In this document: positions 37,261-47,403 of the stretch, piece by piece
How positions within the stretch are numbered: the stretch's first letter is position 1
Layout of the letters: each line of letters begins with the position of its first letter
DNA from: Tateyamaria pelophila
GTDB taxonomy: Bacteria; Pseudomonadota; Alphaproteobacteria; Rhodobacterales; Rhodobacteraceae
Direction of reading: 5' to 3'
DNA: 64,000 nt
Assembly (NCBI RefSeq): GCF_019966495.1
Contig: NZ_JAIMIA010000017.1
Coordinates: 1 to 64,000, forward strand
Position numbers and translations under genes: made by a program
The notes under the pieces: model-generated
The model's input: only the letters and a program-made list of their open reading frames with translations
The model's database searches: none
What the model was told of the DNA's origin: nothing

Positions 37261-37619
37261 AAAACCCCATTCAGGCCATGTTCGAAGCAGGGATCGTCGA
37301 TACAACCGATTTCGCCCCCGACAGCCGTTATTTCGGGCTGCCCCGGCGCACATTCACCGCCCCCGATGGGCGGCAGGTCCCTTACGTCTCCCGCCGCTTT
37401 GTCCCGCCACCCGAAAGCTTTGCCACCTTGTCGTTTCGCACCGTGGCCGAAGGCGAGCGACTGGATCAGATCGCCGCCCAAACAACGGGCAATGCGGAAG
37501 CGTTCTGGATGCATTGCGACGCCAATCGCGCCATCTGGCCCGAAGACCTGGAAGATACTGGAACGCAATTGCGCCTCACCTTGCCCCAGGGCGTCCCCGG
37601 CCCCGAGGAAGACATATGA
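37257..37619 (+). CDS. LysM-like baseplate hub protein
   Basis: 120 residues. The C-terminal half, FRTVAEGERLDQIAAQTTGN followed by AFWMHCDANRAIWPEDLEDT and LRLTLPQG, has the LysM pattern of tail hub proteins. The ATGA overlaps on both sides tie it to the hub genes. It probably corresponds to the LysM end of Afp7, split off. Confidence 0.72.
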   Translation: MKNPIQAMFEAGIVDTTDFAPDSRYFGLPRRTFTAPDGRQVPYVSRRFVPPPESFATLSFRTVAEGERLDQIAAQTTGNAEAFWMHCDANRAIWPEDLEDTGTQLRLTLPQGVPGPEEDI

Positions 37620-38746
37620 TCAAGGGCATCGACATAACCCTGATGGTCGGTCCGGGTGTCCCGATCCCGGTGCCACGGATCGTCGTGGATGCCATCCAAT
37701 CGGTGAGCGTCGAGGAAAATTCGGGCGCTGTTCAATCGGGCTTTGACATTACCTTCGCGCTGGAAAAGGACTCGCCGCTCAATACCCTGTTCTTGCTGGC
37801 CGGGGGTGGCGCTTTGCCAATCCTGCGGGTGGCCCTTGTGGCGACGATTGGCGGACAGGCGCATTCACTGATCAACGGTGTTGTCACCAAGACCGATCTG
37901 AGCCCCGGTGCGGGCGGGGAACCCGGAACCTTGTCGGTCAAGGGCAAGGACCTGACAGCAACAATGGCCGCCGTGGATTTTTCCGGACTGATCCCCTACC
38001 CCGCCATGCCACCCTTTGCCCGTGTGAACCTGATCCTGGCGAAATACGCGTGGCTGGGTGTCATCCCACAAGTGATCCCTAGCCTTGAAAGCCCGCCTTT
38101 GCCGACCGAAAAGATACCACGCCACCAAGATACCGATCTGGACTATATTCGGATGCTCGCAGATGAGGCCGGCTACACGTTCTTTATGAAACCGGGACCT
38201 GCACCCGCGACATCCATTGCCTATTGGGGGCCGGAAATCCGGATCGGGTCTGTTGCACCAGCGCTGACCATAGACAGCGGCTTTGCGACGAATTGCGAGG
38301 CACTCAGTTTTTCCTTCAACAAGGAAGAAGTCGAAATTCCGGTCGTCTATATCCACAATGCGCTGACCAAAGCACCGATCCCCATTCCGATCCCGTCTTC
38401 GGTGCCGTTCAGCCCGCCACTTGGGTTGGTACCGCCGTTGCCACCCAAGATCACACGTCTGCGCGGCACCGCACGCTTGAACCCCGCCGAAGCACTGGTG
38501 CGCGGCTTTGCCCGCGCTGCGCAAAAGGGTGACGCAATCCGGGGAAGCGGAACAATTGATGTATTGAGATACGGAAGCGTATTGCGCGCACGCGGGCTGG
38601 TTGGCGTGCGCGGCAGCGGTCAGGCCTTTGACGGCGTTCACTACATCGACAGCGTCAGCCACCAGATCGAACGCGGCAGCTACAAACAAAGCTTCACATT
38701 GAAAAGGAGCGGGCTCTTGCCAGCCCGTGCATCGGTGCCCGCATGA
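37616..38746 (+). CDS. Baseplate hub protein, late control D / gp27-like (Afp8 N-terminal equivalent)
   Basis: 376 residues from the ATG at 37616, selected because it overlaps the preceding stop as ATGA and opens with IKGIDITLMVGPGVPIPVPR. Other features: SGFDITFALEKDSPLNTLFL, VVTKTDLSPGAGGEPGTLSV, and IRMLADEAGYTFFMKPGP, the classic gpD/VgrG region. It forms the trimeric hub above the spike. In Afp8 this is fused to the spike; here the OB/spike part is the next gene. Confidence 0.85.
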   Translation: MIKGIDITLMVGPGVPIPVPRIVVDAIQSVSVEENSGAVQSGFDITFALEKDSPLNTLFLLAGGGALPILRVALVATIGGQAHSLINGVVTKTDLSPGAGGEPGTLSVKGKDLTATMAAVDFSGLIPYPAMPPFARVNLILAKYAWLGVIPQVIPSLESPPLPTEKIPRHQDTDLDYIRMLADEAGYTFFMKPGPAPATSIAYWGPEIRIGSVAPALTIDSGFATNCEALSFSFNKEEVEIPVVYIHNALTKAPIPIPIPSSVPFSPPLGLVPPLPPKITRLRGTARLNPAEALVRGFARAAQKGDAIRGSGTIDVLRYGSVLRARGLVGVRGSGQAFDGVHYIDSVSHQIERGSYKQSFTLKRSGLLPARASVPA

Positions 38747-39252
38747 CCGAAACATACCTTGGCAAATATCGCGGCACGGTGGTCAACAACGTCGATCCGA
38801 TGAACACCGGGCGCATCCAGGCCATCGTGCCGGATGTCAGTCAGATTGCGCTGACAAGCTGGTGCATGCCCTGTTTTCCGATGGCAGGAATTCAAACAGG
38901 CAGCATCGCGGTGCCGCCCATCGGCGCAGGCGTCTGGATCGAGTTTGAACGTGGCGACCCGGATTATCCCATCTGGACCGGCTGCTTTTTTGGCTCTGCC
39001 GCAGAAATTCCGGCCCTGCATCTGCAAACCCCACCCGGTGTCAGTGCGATCACGATGCAGACGACGCTGCAAAACGGGATCACGATCACCGACCTGCCGG
39101 GCCCAACCGGCGGCATCGTTCTGAAAACCGCGACGGGCGCGTCGCTTATCGTCAACGACACCGGCATCTACATCCAGAACGGGCGGGGCGCTTCGATTGT
39201 CATGGCGGGCCCGACCATCACCGTCAACAATGGTGCGCTCACCGTGATCTGA
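38743..39252 (+). CDS. Spike/baseplate V protein with OB-fold (gp5, Afp8 C-terminal equivalent)
   Basis: 169 residues. KYRGTVVNNVDPMNTGRIQA followed by IPPIGAGVWIEFERGDPDYP-type text (here AVPPIGAGVWIEFERGDPDY, then WTGCFFG) is the gp5 OB-fold signature. Residues about 110-169 are repeating short strands (TITDLPGPTGGIVLKTATGA, LIVNDTGIYIQNG), the triangular spike needle. It forms the membrane-puncturing tip with the PAAR-like protein encoded next. Confidence 0.87.
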   Translation: MTETYLGKYRGTVVNNVDPMNTGRIQAIVPDVSQIALTSWCMPCFPMAGIQTGSIAVPPIGAGVWIEFERGDPDYPIWTGCFFGSAAEIPALHLQTPPGVSAITMQTTLQNGITITDLPGPTGGIVLKTATGASLIVNDTGIYIQNGRGASIVMAGPTITVNNGALTVI

Positions 39253-39266
39253 GGAGGATAAACTGT

Positions 39267-39587
39267 ATGACAGGCCCGATCTTGCACCTTGGCGCGACCG
39301 TCACCTGTTCTCATGGCGGCCAGGCCATTCCGACGGCGCCATCCGCACGCGTATTGCTGAACGGGTTGCCCGCCGTCACGCAGGCATCGCCTTGGACGGT
39401 CGCGGCTTGCCCCTTTGTGCCACCTGCCGGAAATGGCCCCTGTCTGACGGCAAATTTCATCGTGGCCGCGACGCGGGTACTGATCGAAGGCCAGCCTGCC
39501 GTTCTGCAATCCTCGGTGTCGATCTGCGCGCCGACCAGTACGCCACTGATCCCCGTGCAGGCCCAGACACGTGTGGTCGGGATGTGA
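39267..39587 (+). CDS. PAAR-like spike tip protein (Afp10 type)
   Basis: 106 residues, starting GPILHLGATVTCSHGGQAIP, with LNGLPAVTQASPWTVAACPF and VLIEGQPAVLQSSVSICAPT. This is the PAAR-like (DUF4280-type) tip used in eCIS. Cys14, the central Cys pair and the late Cys may hold a metal that sharpens the spike. GAGGA ribosome site lies 5-10 bp before the ATG. Confidence 0.82.
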   Translation: MTGPILHLGATVTCSHGGQAIPTAPSARVLLNGLPAVTQASPWTVAACPFVPPAGNGPCLTANFIVAATRVLIEGQPAVLQSSVSICAPTSTPLIPVQAQTRVVGM

Positions 39588-39590
39588 ATA

Positions 39591-39953
39591 ATGCAACTTG
39601 ATTTCCCATATCACTTTGACGGCCGCGACCGCACCTCCGAAACCTCGGAGACCGATCACATCCGCGACTTGATCGAACAGATCCTGTTCACCAATCCCGG
39701 CGAACGGGTGAACCGCCCGGATTTTGGCGCTGGCATCTATCAGTTGTTGTTTGCGCCCCTCAGTGTCGAACAGGTGGCCACCACCGAATTCGCAATCCGC
39801 GGCGCGCTGCAACAATACCTCGGCCAGCGCATCGAGGTGCAGGAGGTCACAGCCCAGCCGCAGGATGCCGCCATCTACATCAAGATCAGCTACCGGATTC
39901 TACGCTCTGGCGCACTCAATTCCGCAAGCTTCAGATTGGGAGATGCCGCATGA
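39591..39953 (+). CDS. Baseplate wedge protein, gp25/GPW-like (Afp9)
   Basis: 120 residues. HIRDLIEQILFTNPGERVNR followed by PDFGAGIYQLLFAPLS is the defining gp25 motif. It links sheath to baseplate and initiates sheath assembly. The stop overlaps the next ATG by 4 bp. Confidence 0.92.
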   Translation: MQLDFPYHFDGRDRTSETSETDHIRDLIEQILFTNPGERVNRPDFGAGIYQLLFAPLSVEQVATTEFAIRGALQQYLGQRIEVQEVTAQPQDAAIYIKISYRILRSGALNSASFRLGDAA

Positions 39954-42478
39954 TTTATCAATGTTGTGATCCCCGGCGGCGCGAACGCATCCTGACCGAG
40001 ATGGCAGGCGGCATGGATATCAACGGCATCGATTTCATCGAGGTGCTGGACAGCGAAGCACCTGCCGACACACCTGCCCAGCGCACCTTGCTGTTGCGAT
40101 TTCTGGGTGATGCTCCAGCGCTGACGCTCGACAATATCGAATTGACGGGCGGCGCGCGGATCACGGATGTGACCATTGAATGGATTATCCCGGCGAATGC
40201 CCCCGACCCGACATTGGCAGAACCCGGTTTGGTGCTGTGGCTTGGCAACCTGCCCGATCCGGAACAGGTGCTGGTGTTGCGCAGTTCGTCTTGGGGCGAC
40301 TACGCCAGCTATACGTTGCGGCTGGTGGCCTCGGCCGGAGCATTGTCGCCCCCGGTTGGCATCGACCGCGTCCTGTCGGAAATCGACTTTTCCTTCAAAA
40401 TCGAGTGCGCCTCGGATTTCGACTGCGCGCCCGTTCAATCCTGCCCCGAAGAACAGCCGGAACAACCTTCGATCTCCTATCTTGCCAAAGACTACCAGAG
40501 TTTCCGCCGCCTGATGCTGGGCCGCATGGCGCAGATCATGCCCGACTGGCGCGAACGCTCGCCCGCAGATCTGGGTGTCACATTGGTCGAAGCGCTCGCC
40601 TTCACGGCGGACCGCCTGTCCTATGCACAAGACGCCGTCGCGACGGAATCCTATCTTGCAACGGCACGCCGCCGATCTTCCGTCCGTCGTCATGCACGGC
40701 TGGTGGACTATCACATGCACGATGGGGCAAACGCCCGCGCCTGGGTACATCTGGACACCACCGCAGACGGCGTCACGGTTCCAATGGGCTCGCAGTTTCT
40801 GACCCGCCTGACGGGGTTCGATCCCGCGCTGACGGATCCAAACGATGTGCGTGATGCGCTGAATTTATCGCCGCTGGTGTTTGAAGCCCTCGAAGCAAAG
40901 ACCCTGTTCATCGCGCAGAACAGCATCCCATTCTATGAGTGGTCCGATGCCGAATGCTGTCTGCCCAAAGGCGCAACCCGCGCCACACTTGGTGGAAACC
41001 TCACCTCGCTTTCCGTCGGCGACGTTCTGGTGTTCGAAGAACGGCTTGGCCCGCGCACAGGCCGCGCGGCGGATGCAGACCCCAACATCCGGCACGCAGT
41101 CCGGCTGACGGCGGTTCAGGCCGGGTTGACCGACACGCTGGAAGGGGCCGATATTACCGAGATCCGCTGGGCCGAAGAAGACGCCCTGCCCTTTTCGATT
41201 TGCATCTCGTCCGAGCGGGATGAGACCGTGGGCGGTGGCCTGCAACGCGACGTATCACATGCTTTGGGCAACATCCTGTTGGCGGATCACGGGATGACGA
41301 TCCGGGATGAAAATCTGGGCACGGTACCTGCCCCGCATCTGCAACTGGTGCCGGATGGAAGTGCTGCCGCCTGCGACCGTCCAGAGCCGCGCACCGTGCC
41401 ACCCCGGTTCCGCCCGAAGCTGGCCGAAGGGCCCGTGTCGATGATCGCGGAATACGATGCCGAGGCGCCGCCTGCATCCGCCTATGCGACCATGCGTATT
41501 TCGCTGATGGCAAGACGACCCAAAGTCGATTTGCTCTCGGGTGTCGCCCCCGCGCAGGACCCGTGGAGTGCGCAATCCGACCTGCTGCAATCCATGCCCG
41601 AAAGCACCCATTTTGTTGTCGAAACCGAAGCGGACGGGATCGCGCAGCTGCGCTTTGGCGATGATCAGAATGGCCGCCGTCCGATCTCGGGGCATCCTTT
41701 CATTGCATCTTACCGGGTGGGCAACGGGCGGAGGGGCAACGTGGGCGCAGACGCCATTGCGCATGCCATTACAGGCATTTCGCAAGTCTCGGCGGTACGC
41801 AATCCGTTGCCTGCGACCGGCGGCACGGACCCGGAAGGGATGGAGGTCGTGCGGCAGGCCGCACCCCATGCCCATCGTCGACAGGAACGGGCCGTCACAC
41901 CGCAGGACTATGCGGACATGGCCCAGCGTCACCCCGATGTGCAACGCGCGGCGGCAACCTTTCGCTGGAATGGACACGGGCACACTGTCTTTGTCACCGT
42001 TGACCGCTTTGGCAATCGCCCCGTGACCCCCGAATTCGAAGACGAGCTGCGCGAAGATCTCACAACCGTGCGCATGGCAGGCTACGATCTGGAAATCGAC
42101 GCGCCGCGTTTTGTTCCGTTGGAAATCGGGCTTTTTGTCTGTGCTCACCCGGATCACTTCCGATCTCAGGTGCGGCTCGATGTATTGCGCGCTCTGTCGG
42201 CGGTACGAAACCCCGATGGCTCCTCCGGGTTCTTTCACCCTGACAATCTCACCTTCGCGACACCTGTCTATCTGTCGGCGCTTTACGTCGAGGTTATGGC
42301 CATCGAAGGCGTGGCTTCGGTCGAGGCGAAACGGTTTCGCAGACGAGGAACGACACGCCTCGGCCCCCTCAGAGACGGCTTGTTGACCTTCAGGCGGTTG
42401 GAGATCGCGCAGCTTGAGAACGATCCGAACTTTCCTGAACGCGGGTCGCTCGAAATACATATGGGAGGTGGCAAATGA
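39950..42478 (+). CDS. Baseplate J-like wedge protein 1 (Afp11 type)
   Basis: 842 residues. ISYLAKDYQSFRRLMLGRMA and WRERSPADLGVTLVEALAFT, then ADRLSYAQDAVATESYLATA, are typical of the large eCIS/phage baseplate assembly proteins. The C-terminal third has ERAVTPQDYADMAQRHPDVQ and EFEDELREDLTTVRMAGYDL, the baseplate-J segment. It forms the wedge around the hub. Paralogous in plan to the next gene, with ATGA overlaps at both ends. Confidence 0.88.
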   Translation: MIYQCCDPRRRERILTEMAGGMDINGIDFIEVLDSEAPADTPAQRTLLLRFLGDAPALTLDNIELTGGARITDVTIEWIIPANAPDPTLAEPGLVLWLGNLPDPEQVLVLRSSSWGDYASYTLRLVASAGALSPPVGIDRVLSEIDFSFKIECASDFDCAPVQSCPEEQPEQPSISYLAKDYQSFRRLMLGRMAQIMPDWRERSPADLGVTLVEALAFTADRLSYAQDAVATESYLATARRRSSVRRHARLVDYHMHDGANARAWVHLDTTADGVTVPMGSQFLTRLTGFDPALTDPNDVRDALNLSPLVFEALEAKTLFIAQNSIPFYEWSDAECCLPKGATRATLGGNLTSLSVGDVLVFEERLGPRTGRAADADPNIRHAVRLTAVQAGLTDTLEGADITEIRWAEEDALPFSICISSERDETVGGGLQRDVSHALGNILLADHGMTIRDENLGTVPAPHLQLVPDGSAAACDRPEPRTVPPRFRPKLAEGPVSMIAEYDAEAPPASAYATMRISLMARRPKVDLLSGVAPAQDPWSAQSDLLQSMPESTHFVVETEADGIAQLRFGDDQNGRRPISGHPFIASYRVGNGRRGNVGADAIAHAITGISQVSAVRNPLPATGGTDPEGMEVVRQAAPHAHRRQERAVTPQDYADMAQRHPDVQRAAATFRWNGHGHTVFVTVDRFGNRPVTPEFEDELREDLTTVRMAGYDLEIDAPRFVPLEIGLFVCAHPDHFRSQVRLDVLRALSAVRNPDGSSGFFHPDNLTFATPVYLSALYVEVMAIEGVASVEAKRFRRRGTTRLGPLRDGLLTFRRLEIAQLENDPNFPERGSLEIHMGGGK

Positions 42479-45240
42479 GCAATGGACCCATTCGCATCGG
42501 CCACCCCGATCCCGGCCAAGCGCCTGACACCTGTGGGTGCTGCGAGGGCACAGCGCTGGCGACGCTGCAACCGACGGATAACCGGCCCAACCTGTCGGCG
42601 ATTGCCTTTCGCGTCGGCGATCACGCCCGGTTCAAGGCGTCGATGCTCACCAGTCTGGCGTCCTCCGCCTATCCCGCTCTTGGGCGGTTGCGCACACGCG
42701 AGGACGACGATTTTTCCGTTGCTCTGATCGACGCCTGGGCGGCCACCTGTGACGTGCTGACATTCTATCAGGAACGCTATGCCAACGAAGCCTATATGGG
42801 CACCGCCACCGAACGCCTGTCTGTCGGAGAGTTGTCGCGGCTGATCGGGTACCGCCTGCATCCCGGTGCTGCGGCGGAAACAGACCTTGTCATTTTGATG
42901 GAAGACCCGCCAAGTGCCGCGCCGGACGTGGCCAACCTCACTGTGCCGGAGGGTACCCGCGTGCAATCCCAGCCCGGCCCGGAGGAAGACGCGCAGGTCT
43001 TCGAAACCATCGAAACTCTGCAAGCGCAGGTCGCCTGGAATGCCCTGAAACCCAGGCAAGCGCGTCCGATACTGCCCGCTAATGGTGACAGTTTTGCGTG
43101 GCTCACCGGGACGCCCGCCTTGCAAGTCGGTGATCTGATCCTGTTCGTCAGTCGCGAACGCTGGGACAGCGACTTTGCAGGCAGCGACGATGACAGCATG
43201 CTGTGGGACAGCCGACGCATTACCGCCGTGTCACCGCATGCCGACGGCACCCGCACCCTGATCCGGTGGAACGCGCCGCTCGACAGTGTGGACAGCGGAG
43301 CAAACGGACCCACGGCAGGTCTGAAACTGTTCCACCTGCGTGACCGGGTATCCCTGTTTGGCTTCAACGCGCCACATCCTCTGGTTCTGAGCGAGGATCA
43401 GCGCGAGAATTTCGGCTTTGATGATAGCAGCGGCATCGATATGTCCGATTGGACGTTCAGCTTTCCGGGCGATCCGGCGGTGCACCTTGATAACGTCTAC
43501 AAGAGCTTTGTTGCGGGAAGCTGGATGGTGCTGGAATCGCCCAATGGCGTGACACAACCCTTCCGCATTCAGGATACGCGGGACGAGGCGGTGGCGGATT
43601 ATGCCATCAGCGGCAAGGCGCTGCGGCTTGATCTGGACACCAACGGCAGCAATCTGGCCCTGATGCTGAGCGTCTATCGCGGGATCTCTGCCTATGGCGG
43701 CAGTCAGGAGCTTTCCATTTCCGACAAGCCGCTTGTCAATTGGGTGGCTGGAAACGCGATTGAACTCGGTGCCCGCGCAGATGGCCTGCCCAAGGGCCGC
43801 AAACTGATACTTCGCGGACCAAGGCCATACTTGCAGGTCACCGCGCAGATCATTTCGATCACTGCCGATGATGGGGCAATCCGTGCTGTCCTTCGCGGAG
43901 AGATCGTGACGTTGATGGCAGAACCGCAACCAGACGGGAGCAATTACATCTTCCGGATAAGTGATGAAACGGGTTTCGTTGGGACCACAGTCGCACCGCA
44001 AACCGCCTTTGAACCGGTTCCCGCTCCAAAGGCGGCCGAAGAAATCGTCGAAACAGCCATTCTGGAGCAGGTGTTCGCACTGGGCCCGGCCCATTCTCAA
44101 CTCGTATTGACGGCCCCTCTGAACGCCGCCTTTGACCGGAGCAGGCTGACCATCCACGCAAATGTCGCCCGCGCCGCCCACGGGGAGGGAGTCACCGAAA
44201 TTCTGGGCCATGGCGATCCGTCGCAACCGTTCCAGAAGTTCCTGCTGAAACAAGCGCCCGTCACACATCGTCTTGCCACCACTGAAAGCGGGGTCGCCTC
44301 GACGCTTTCGGTACGTGTGGACGGCGTCGAGTGGGAAGAAGTACCCGACCTGTATCAACGCGGCCCAACAGAACGCGTGTTCAAGACGGCGCTGACCGAT
44401 GCAGGCGAAACAGTGGTCACATTCGGCGACGGGATTTCCGGGGCCCGCCCCGGCGCAGGGCGCGACAATATCGTTGCGGAGCATTCGCGTGGCCTTGGCG
44501 CGGCAGGCAATTTGCGACCGGGGCAGTTGAAACTCTTGCTCGACCGCCCGCTCGGCATGAAAGACGTAGACAACCCAATACCGGCAACGGGTGGCGCCGA
44601 TCCGGTCAGTGCCAGTGATGCGCGTCGCAATGCGCCGATCTACACCCTCACACTTGGCCGCGTCGTGTCATTGACCGATTACCGCGATTTCGCGCTCGGC
44701 TATCCCGGCATCGCCAAGGCAGAGGCGCGCTGGGTCTGGCAAGGCGAAACGCGACGCATTGTCGTGACCGTGGCAGGCCACAATGGCGCAACCGTTCCCC
44801 CGGGTTCGACGACGCACACACGCCTGCTTGGCGCGTTCCGCGAACTCGGCGATCCTTTGGTCGCGGTTGACCTGTTGTCGTACCAACCTGCAACGTTCAA
44901 ACTTGGTCTTCGGGTACTGGTGGATGGGGCCTATGAGACCGACACCGTGCTCGCGGCAACGGAAGCGCATTTGCGTACCGCCTTTACCTTTGAGGCGCGC
45001 GACTTTGGCCAAGTGCTAAGCCTGTCGGCAGTCGCGGCATCGGCGCACCGGGTCGACGGCGTCAAGGCCGTGGACATTGACCGGTTCTCGCGCAGCACTG
45101 CGCCGCAGACCAACCCGTTCATCACCTATGCCCGACTGATCTCGCAAACCGGACGGCTGGGCTCAGACGGCACCTTGCTGCCTGCTGAAATCCTGACGCT
45201 CGATCCAGGCCCCCTCGCCAAACTGGAGGTGATGGCATGA
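42475..45240 (+). CDS. Baseplate J-like wedge protein 2 (Afp12 type)
   Basis: 921 residues. The N-terminus carries DTCGCCEGTALATLQPTDNR, then SAIAFRVGDHARFKASMLTS and ALIDAWAATCDVLTFYQERY, then ANEAYMGTATERLSVGELSR. A J-like C-terminal region (TLGRVVSLTDYRDFALGYPG) follows. Same fold plan as the upstream wedge protein but longer. The Cys cluster near the N-terminus (CGCCEG) is notable and may bind metal. Confidence 0.87.
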   Translation: MSNGPIRIGHPDPGQAPDTCGCCEGTALATLQPTDNRPNLSAIAFRVGDHARFKASMLTSLASSAYPALGRLRTREDDDFSVALIDAWAATCDVLTFYQERYANEAYMGTATERLSVGELSRLIGYRLHPGAAAETDLVILMEDPPSAAPDVANLTVPEGTRVQSQPGPEEDAQVFETIETLQAQVAWNALKPRQARPILPANGDSFAWLTGTPALQVGDLILFVSRERWDSDFAGSDDDSMLWDSRRITAVSPHADGTRTLIRWNAPLDSVDSGANGPTAGLKLFHLRDRVSLFGFNAPHPLVLSEDQRENFGFDDSSGIDMSDWTFSFPGDPAVHLDNVYKSFVAGSWMVLESPNGVTQPFRIQDTRDEAVADYAISGKALRLDLDTNGSNLALMLSVYRGISAYGGSQELSISDKPLVNWVAGNAIELGARADGLPKGRKLILRGPRPYLQVTAQIISITADDGAIRAVLRGEIVTLMAEPQPDGSNYIFRISDETGFVGTTVAPQTAFEPVPAPKAAEEIVETAILEQVFALGPAHSQLVLTAPLNAAFDRSRLTIHANVARAAHGEGVTEILGHGDPSQPFQKFLLKQAPVTHRLATTESGVASTLSVRVDGVEWEEVPDLYQRGPTERVFKTALTDAGETVVTFGDGISGARPGAGRDNIVAEHSRGLGAAGNLRPGQLKLLLDRPLGMKDVDNPIPATGGADPVSASDARRNAPIYTLTLGRVVSLTDYRDFALGYPGIAKAEARWVWQGETRRIVVTVAGHNGATVPPGSTTHTRLLGAFRELGDPLVAVDLLSYQPATFKLGLRVLVDGAYETDTVLAATEAHLRTAFTFEARDFGQVLSLSAVAASAHRVDGVKAVDIDRFSRSTAPQTNPFITYARLISQTGRLGSDGTLLPAEILTLDPGPLAKLEVMA

Positions 45241-47384
45241 ACCGGATTACCCCGAAGAACCTATATCAATTACTGCCCGCCGTGCACCGTTTGCGCGATG
45301 CAGATGAGGGCGGGCCGCTTGAAGCACTGGTCGCCGTCCTTGCCCGCGAAGGGGCGGTGGTCGAGGAGAATATCGAACAGTTGTTCGACAACCTCTTTAT
45401 CGAAACCTGCGAGGATTGGGCCGCGCCCTATATCGGCTGCACCATCGGTTACCGGGCGCTCTATCAGATCGAGGGCACGGACGTCGGGAACCGCGCCGAG
45501 GTGGCCAACACCATTGGGTATCGCCGCCGCAAAGGCACAGCCGCCGTTCTCGAAGCCCTGGCCCGCGATGTTACCGGCTGGCCTGCCCATGTGGTCGAAT
45601 TCTTTCAGACGACCGCAACCTGCCAACACACGAACCACATTCGCGCTGACCATCACGCATGTCCCGATCTGCGCAATCCGCTCGCACTTGAGCCTTTGGG
45701 ACGCGCCTTTGATCGGGTGTCGCACACAGTTGATGTCCGTTCGATCCAGCAATCAACAGCGCGCCAGAGCATCGGCGGCAAACACAACTTCTCGAACATC
45801 GGCCTGTTCCTCTGGCGGTTGATCCCGATGGACCACGTGCGGATGCCCGCAACGCGCGTGGACGCGCGGCGCTTTTTGTTCGACCCGCTGGGCGCGCCCC
45901 GACAGTTGGTTAACCTGCCCCAACCAGAGGCGACAATCACGTCGATCTCACGCCCCGAACATGTACCCGGTGATATCACCCGCCGGGCGCTGGATGCAGC
46001 ACCCGCACTTTGGTACGGACCGGAACGTGCCTTTGAAATCTTCGTCGACGACGTGGCGGTACCGGTGACGCAGATTGTGGCCTGTGACCTGTCCGATGAA
46101 GGAGCAGGCTGGAATCACGCACCACACCCTGCCGGGGCCTTGCCCCTTGTACGCGTTGACACGGAACTGGGCCGGATTTCTTTCCCCGGGGATCAGGGCG
46201 GCGAATTACGAACCAGCTTCCGTGTCGGCTTTCCTGCAAGAATCGGCGGCGGGCAGTACAATCGCGCAGCCACGCTGACCCGCGACCCCGGTCAGATACT
46301 GATCCAATGCCCAACGCTCGATCATCCCACGATCCAGGATGCCATTGAGGATGTGACCCCCACGGGCGGCATCGTCGAGATCATCAACTCGGATGTATAT
46401 GAGCAGGCAGTCACAATTGACGCTGCGGCGGATACCGAGGTCATTCTACGCGCCCAAAACGGGCAGCGCCCAATCCTTCGCCCGCCAGCGACCGTGGTGA
46501 TTGCGGGCGGGGAAAATGCACGGATTACGCTGGATGGCGTGGTCGTGGATGGTCAGGATGTTTCGATTGCGCCAAATGCCACCGGAGACAGCCCGAAATC
46601 CGTGACGCTGCGCCATGTCATGCTTATCCCCGGACGTTCATTCACACCTGCAGGCGACCCTGCTGCGCCGGGCGCTGTGTCGCTGTCCGTTTCGACAACG
46701 GGCGTCGAGCTTGAGGTCGACCGGTCGATCATCGGCCCGATCCGGATGACGCAAACCACGAATGCGACGATCCGTGACAGCATTGTGGATGCCGCTGCGC
46801 TGAACGCGCGCCAAACTGCGCAGGGCCTCGCGATTTCTGGCCCCGCCGGCGCGGACGATCCTGCCGGTGCGCTCACAATCATCGCCTCGACAGTGCTGGG
46901 CCAGATCACAGCGCGCGCCTTCCCGCTGGTGTCCGACAGCATTCTGCACGCCCGCGCGCCCGCAGGCGAAGCGCCGATCCGTGCCCGGCGTCGGCAGGAC
47001 GGCTGCATGCGTTTCAGCTTTGTGCCAGACGGGTCTCTCACCCCGCGTCGGTATCGGTGTCAGCCGCAGCTGGCGATTGATCAATCCGTCGCCGCCACCG
47101 AGGCCGAACAAGGCAGTCCTGTCACCCAAGCTCAACGTCGTCTGATCGCCACGCGCGTCATACGCTCGATGCGACCGGGCTTTGTCGCGCAATCGGCAGC
47201 GCACCCCGCCTATGTTCAGCTTCGCCCCGCCACACCGCCGGAGATCCGGTCTGGCGCCTCGGACGAAGGTGAAATGGGCGCCTACCACCTGCTTGCCGCG
47301 CCGCAGCGCGAGGCCAACCTACGTATCCGTATAGAAGAATACCTGCGCTTCGGTCTTGAGGCCGGTGTTTTCTATGAAACCTGA
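45237..47384 (+). CDS. Tail protein I-like baseplate protein fused to a beta-helix
   Basis: 715 residues. Residues 1-130 read as phage tail protein I: LYQLLPAVHRLRDADEGGPL, then EDWAAPYIGCTIGYRALYQI, then EVANTIGYRRRKGTAAVLEA. Residues about 350-600 form a right-handed parallel beta-helix (PTIQDAIEDVTPTGGIVEII, ITLDGVVVDGQDVSI), more typical of fibres or carbohydrate-binding domains. The C-terminus is helical (QREANLRIRIEEYLRFGLEA). It probably joins the baseplate to peripheral fibres. ATGA overlap with the previous stop. Confidence 0.8.
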   Translation: MNRITPKNLYQLLPAVHRLRDADEGGPLEALVAVLAREGAVVEENIEQLFDNLFIETCEDWAAPYIGCTIGYRALYQIEGTDVGNRAEVANTIGYRRRKGTAAVLEALARDVTGWPAHVVEFFQTTATCQHTNHIRADHHACPDLRNPLALEPLGRAFDRVSHTVDVRSIQQSTARQSIGGKHNFSNIGLFLWRLIPMDHVRMPATRVDARRFLFDPLGAPRQLVNLPQPEATITSISRPEHVPGDITRRALDAAPALWYGPERAFEIFVDDVAVPVTQIVACDLSDEGAGWNHAPHPAGALPLVRVDTELGRISFPGDQGGELRTSFRVGFPARIGGGQYNRAATLTRDPGQILIQCPTLDHPTIQDAIEDVTPTGGIVEIINSDVYEQAVTIDAAADTEVILRAQNGQRPILRPPATVVIAGGENARITLDGVVVDGQDVSIAPNATGDSPKSVTLRHVMLIPGRSFTPAGDPAAPGAVSLSVSTTGVELEVDRSIIGPIRMTQTTNATIRDSIVDAAALNARQTAQGLAISGPAGADDPAGALTIIASTVLGQITARAFPLVSDSILHARAPAGEAPIRARRRQDGCMRFSFVPDGSLTPRRYRCQPQLAIDQSVAATEAEQGSPVTQAQRRLIATRVIRSMRPGFVAQSAAHPAYVQLRPATPPEIRSGASDEGEMGAYHLLAAPQREANLRIRIEEYLRFGLEAGVFYET

Positions 47385-47403
47385 TGATTGAAGGAGCAAT
47401 CCC

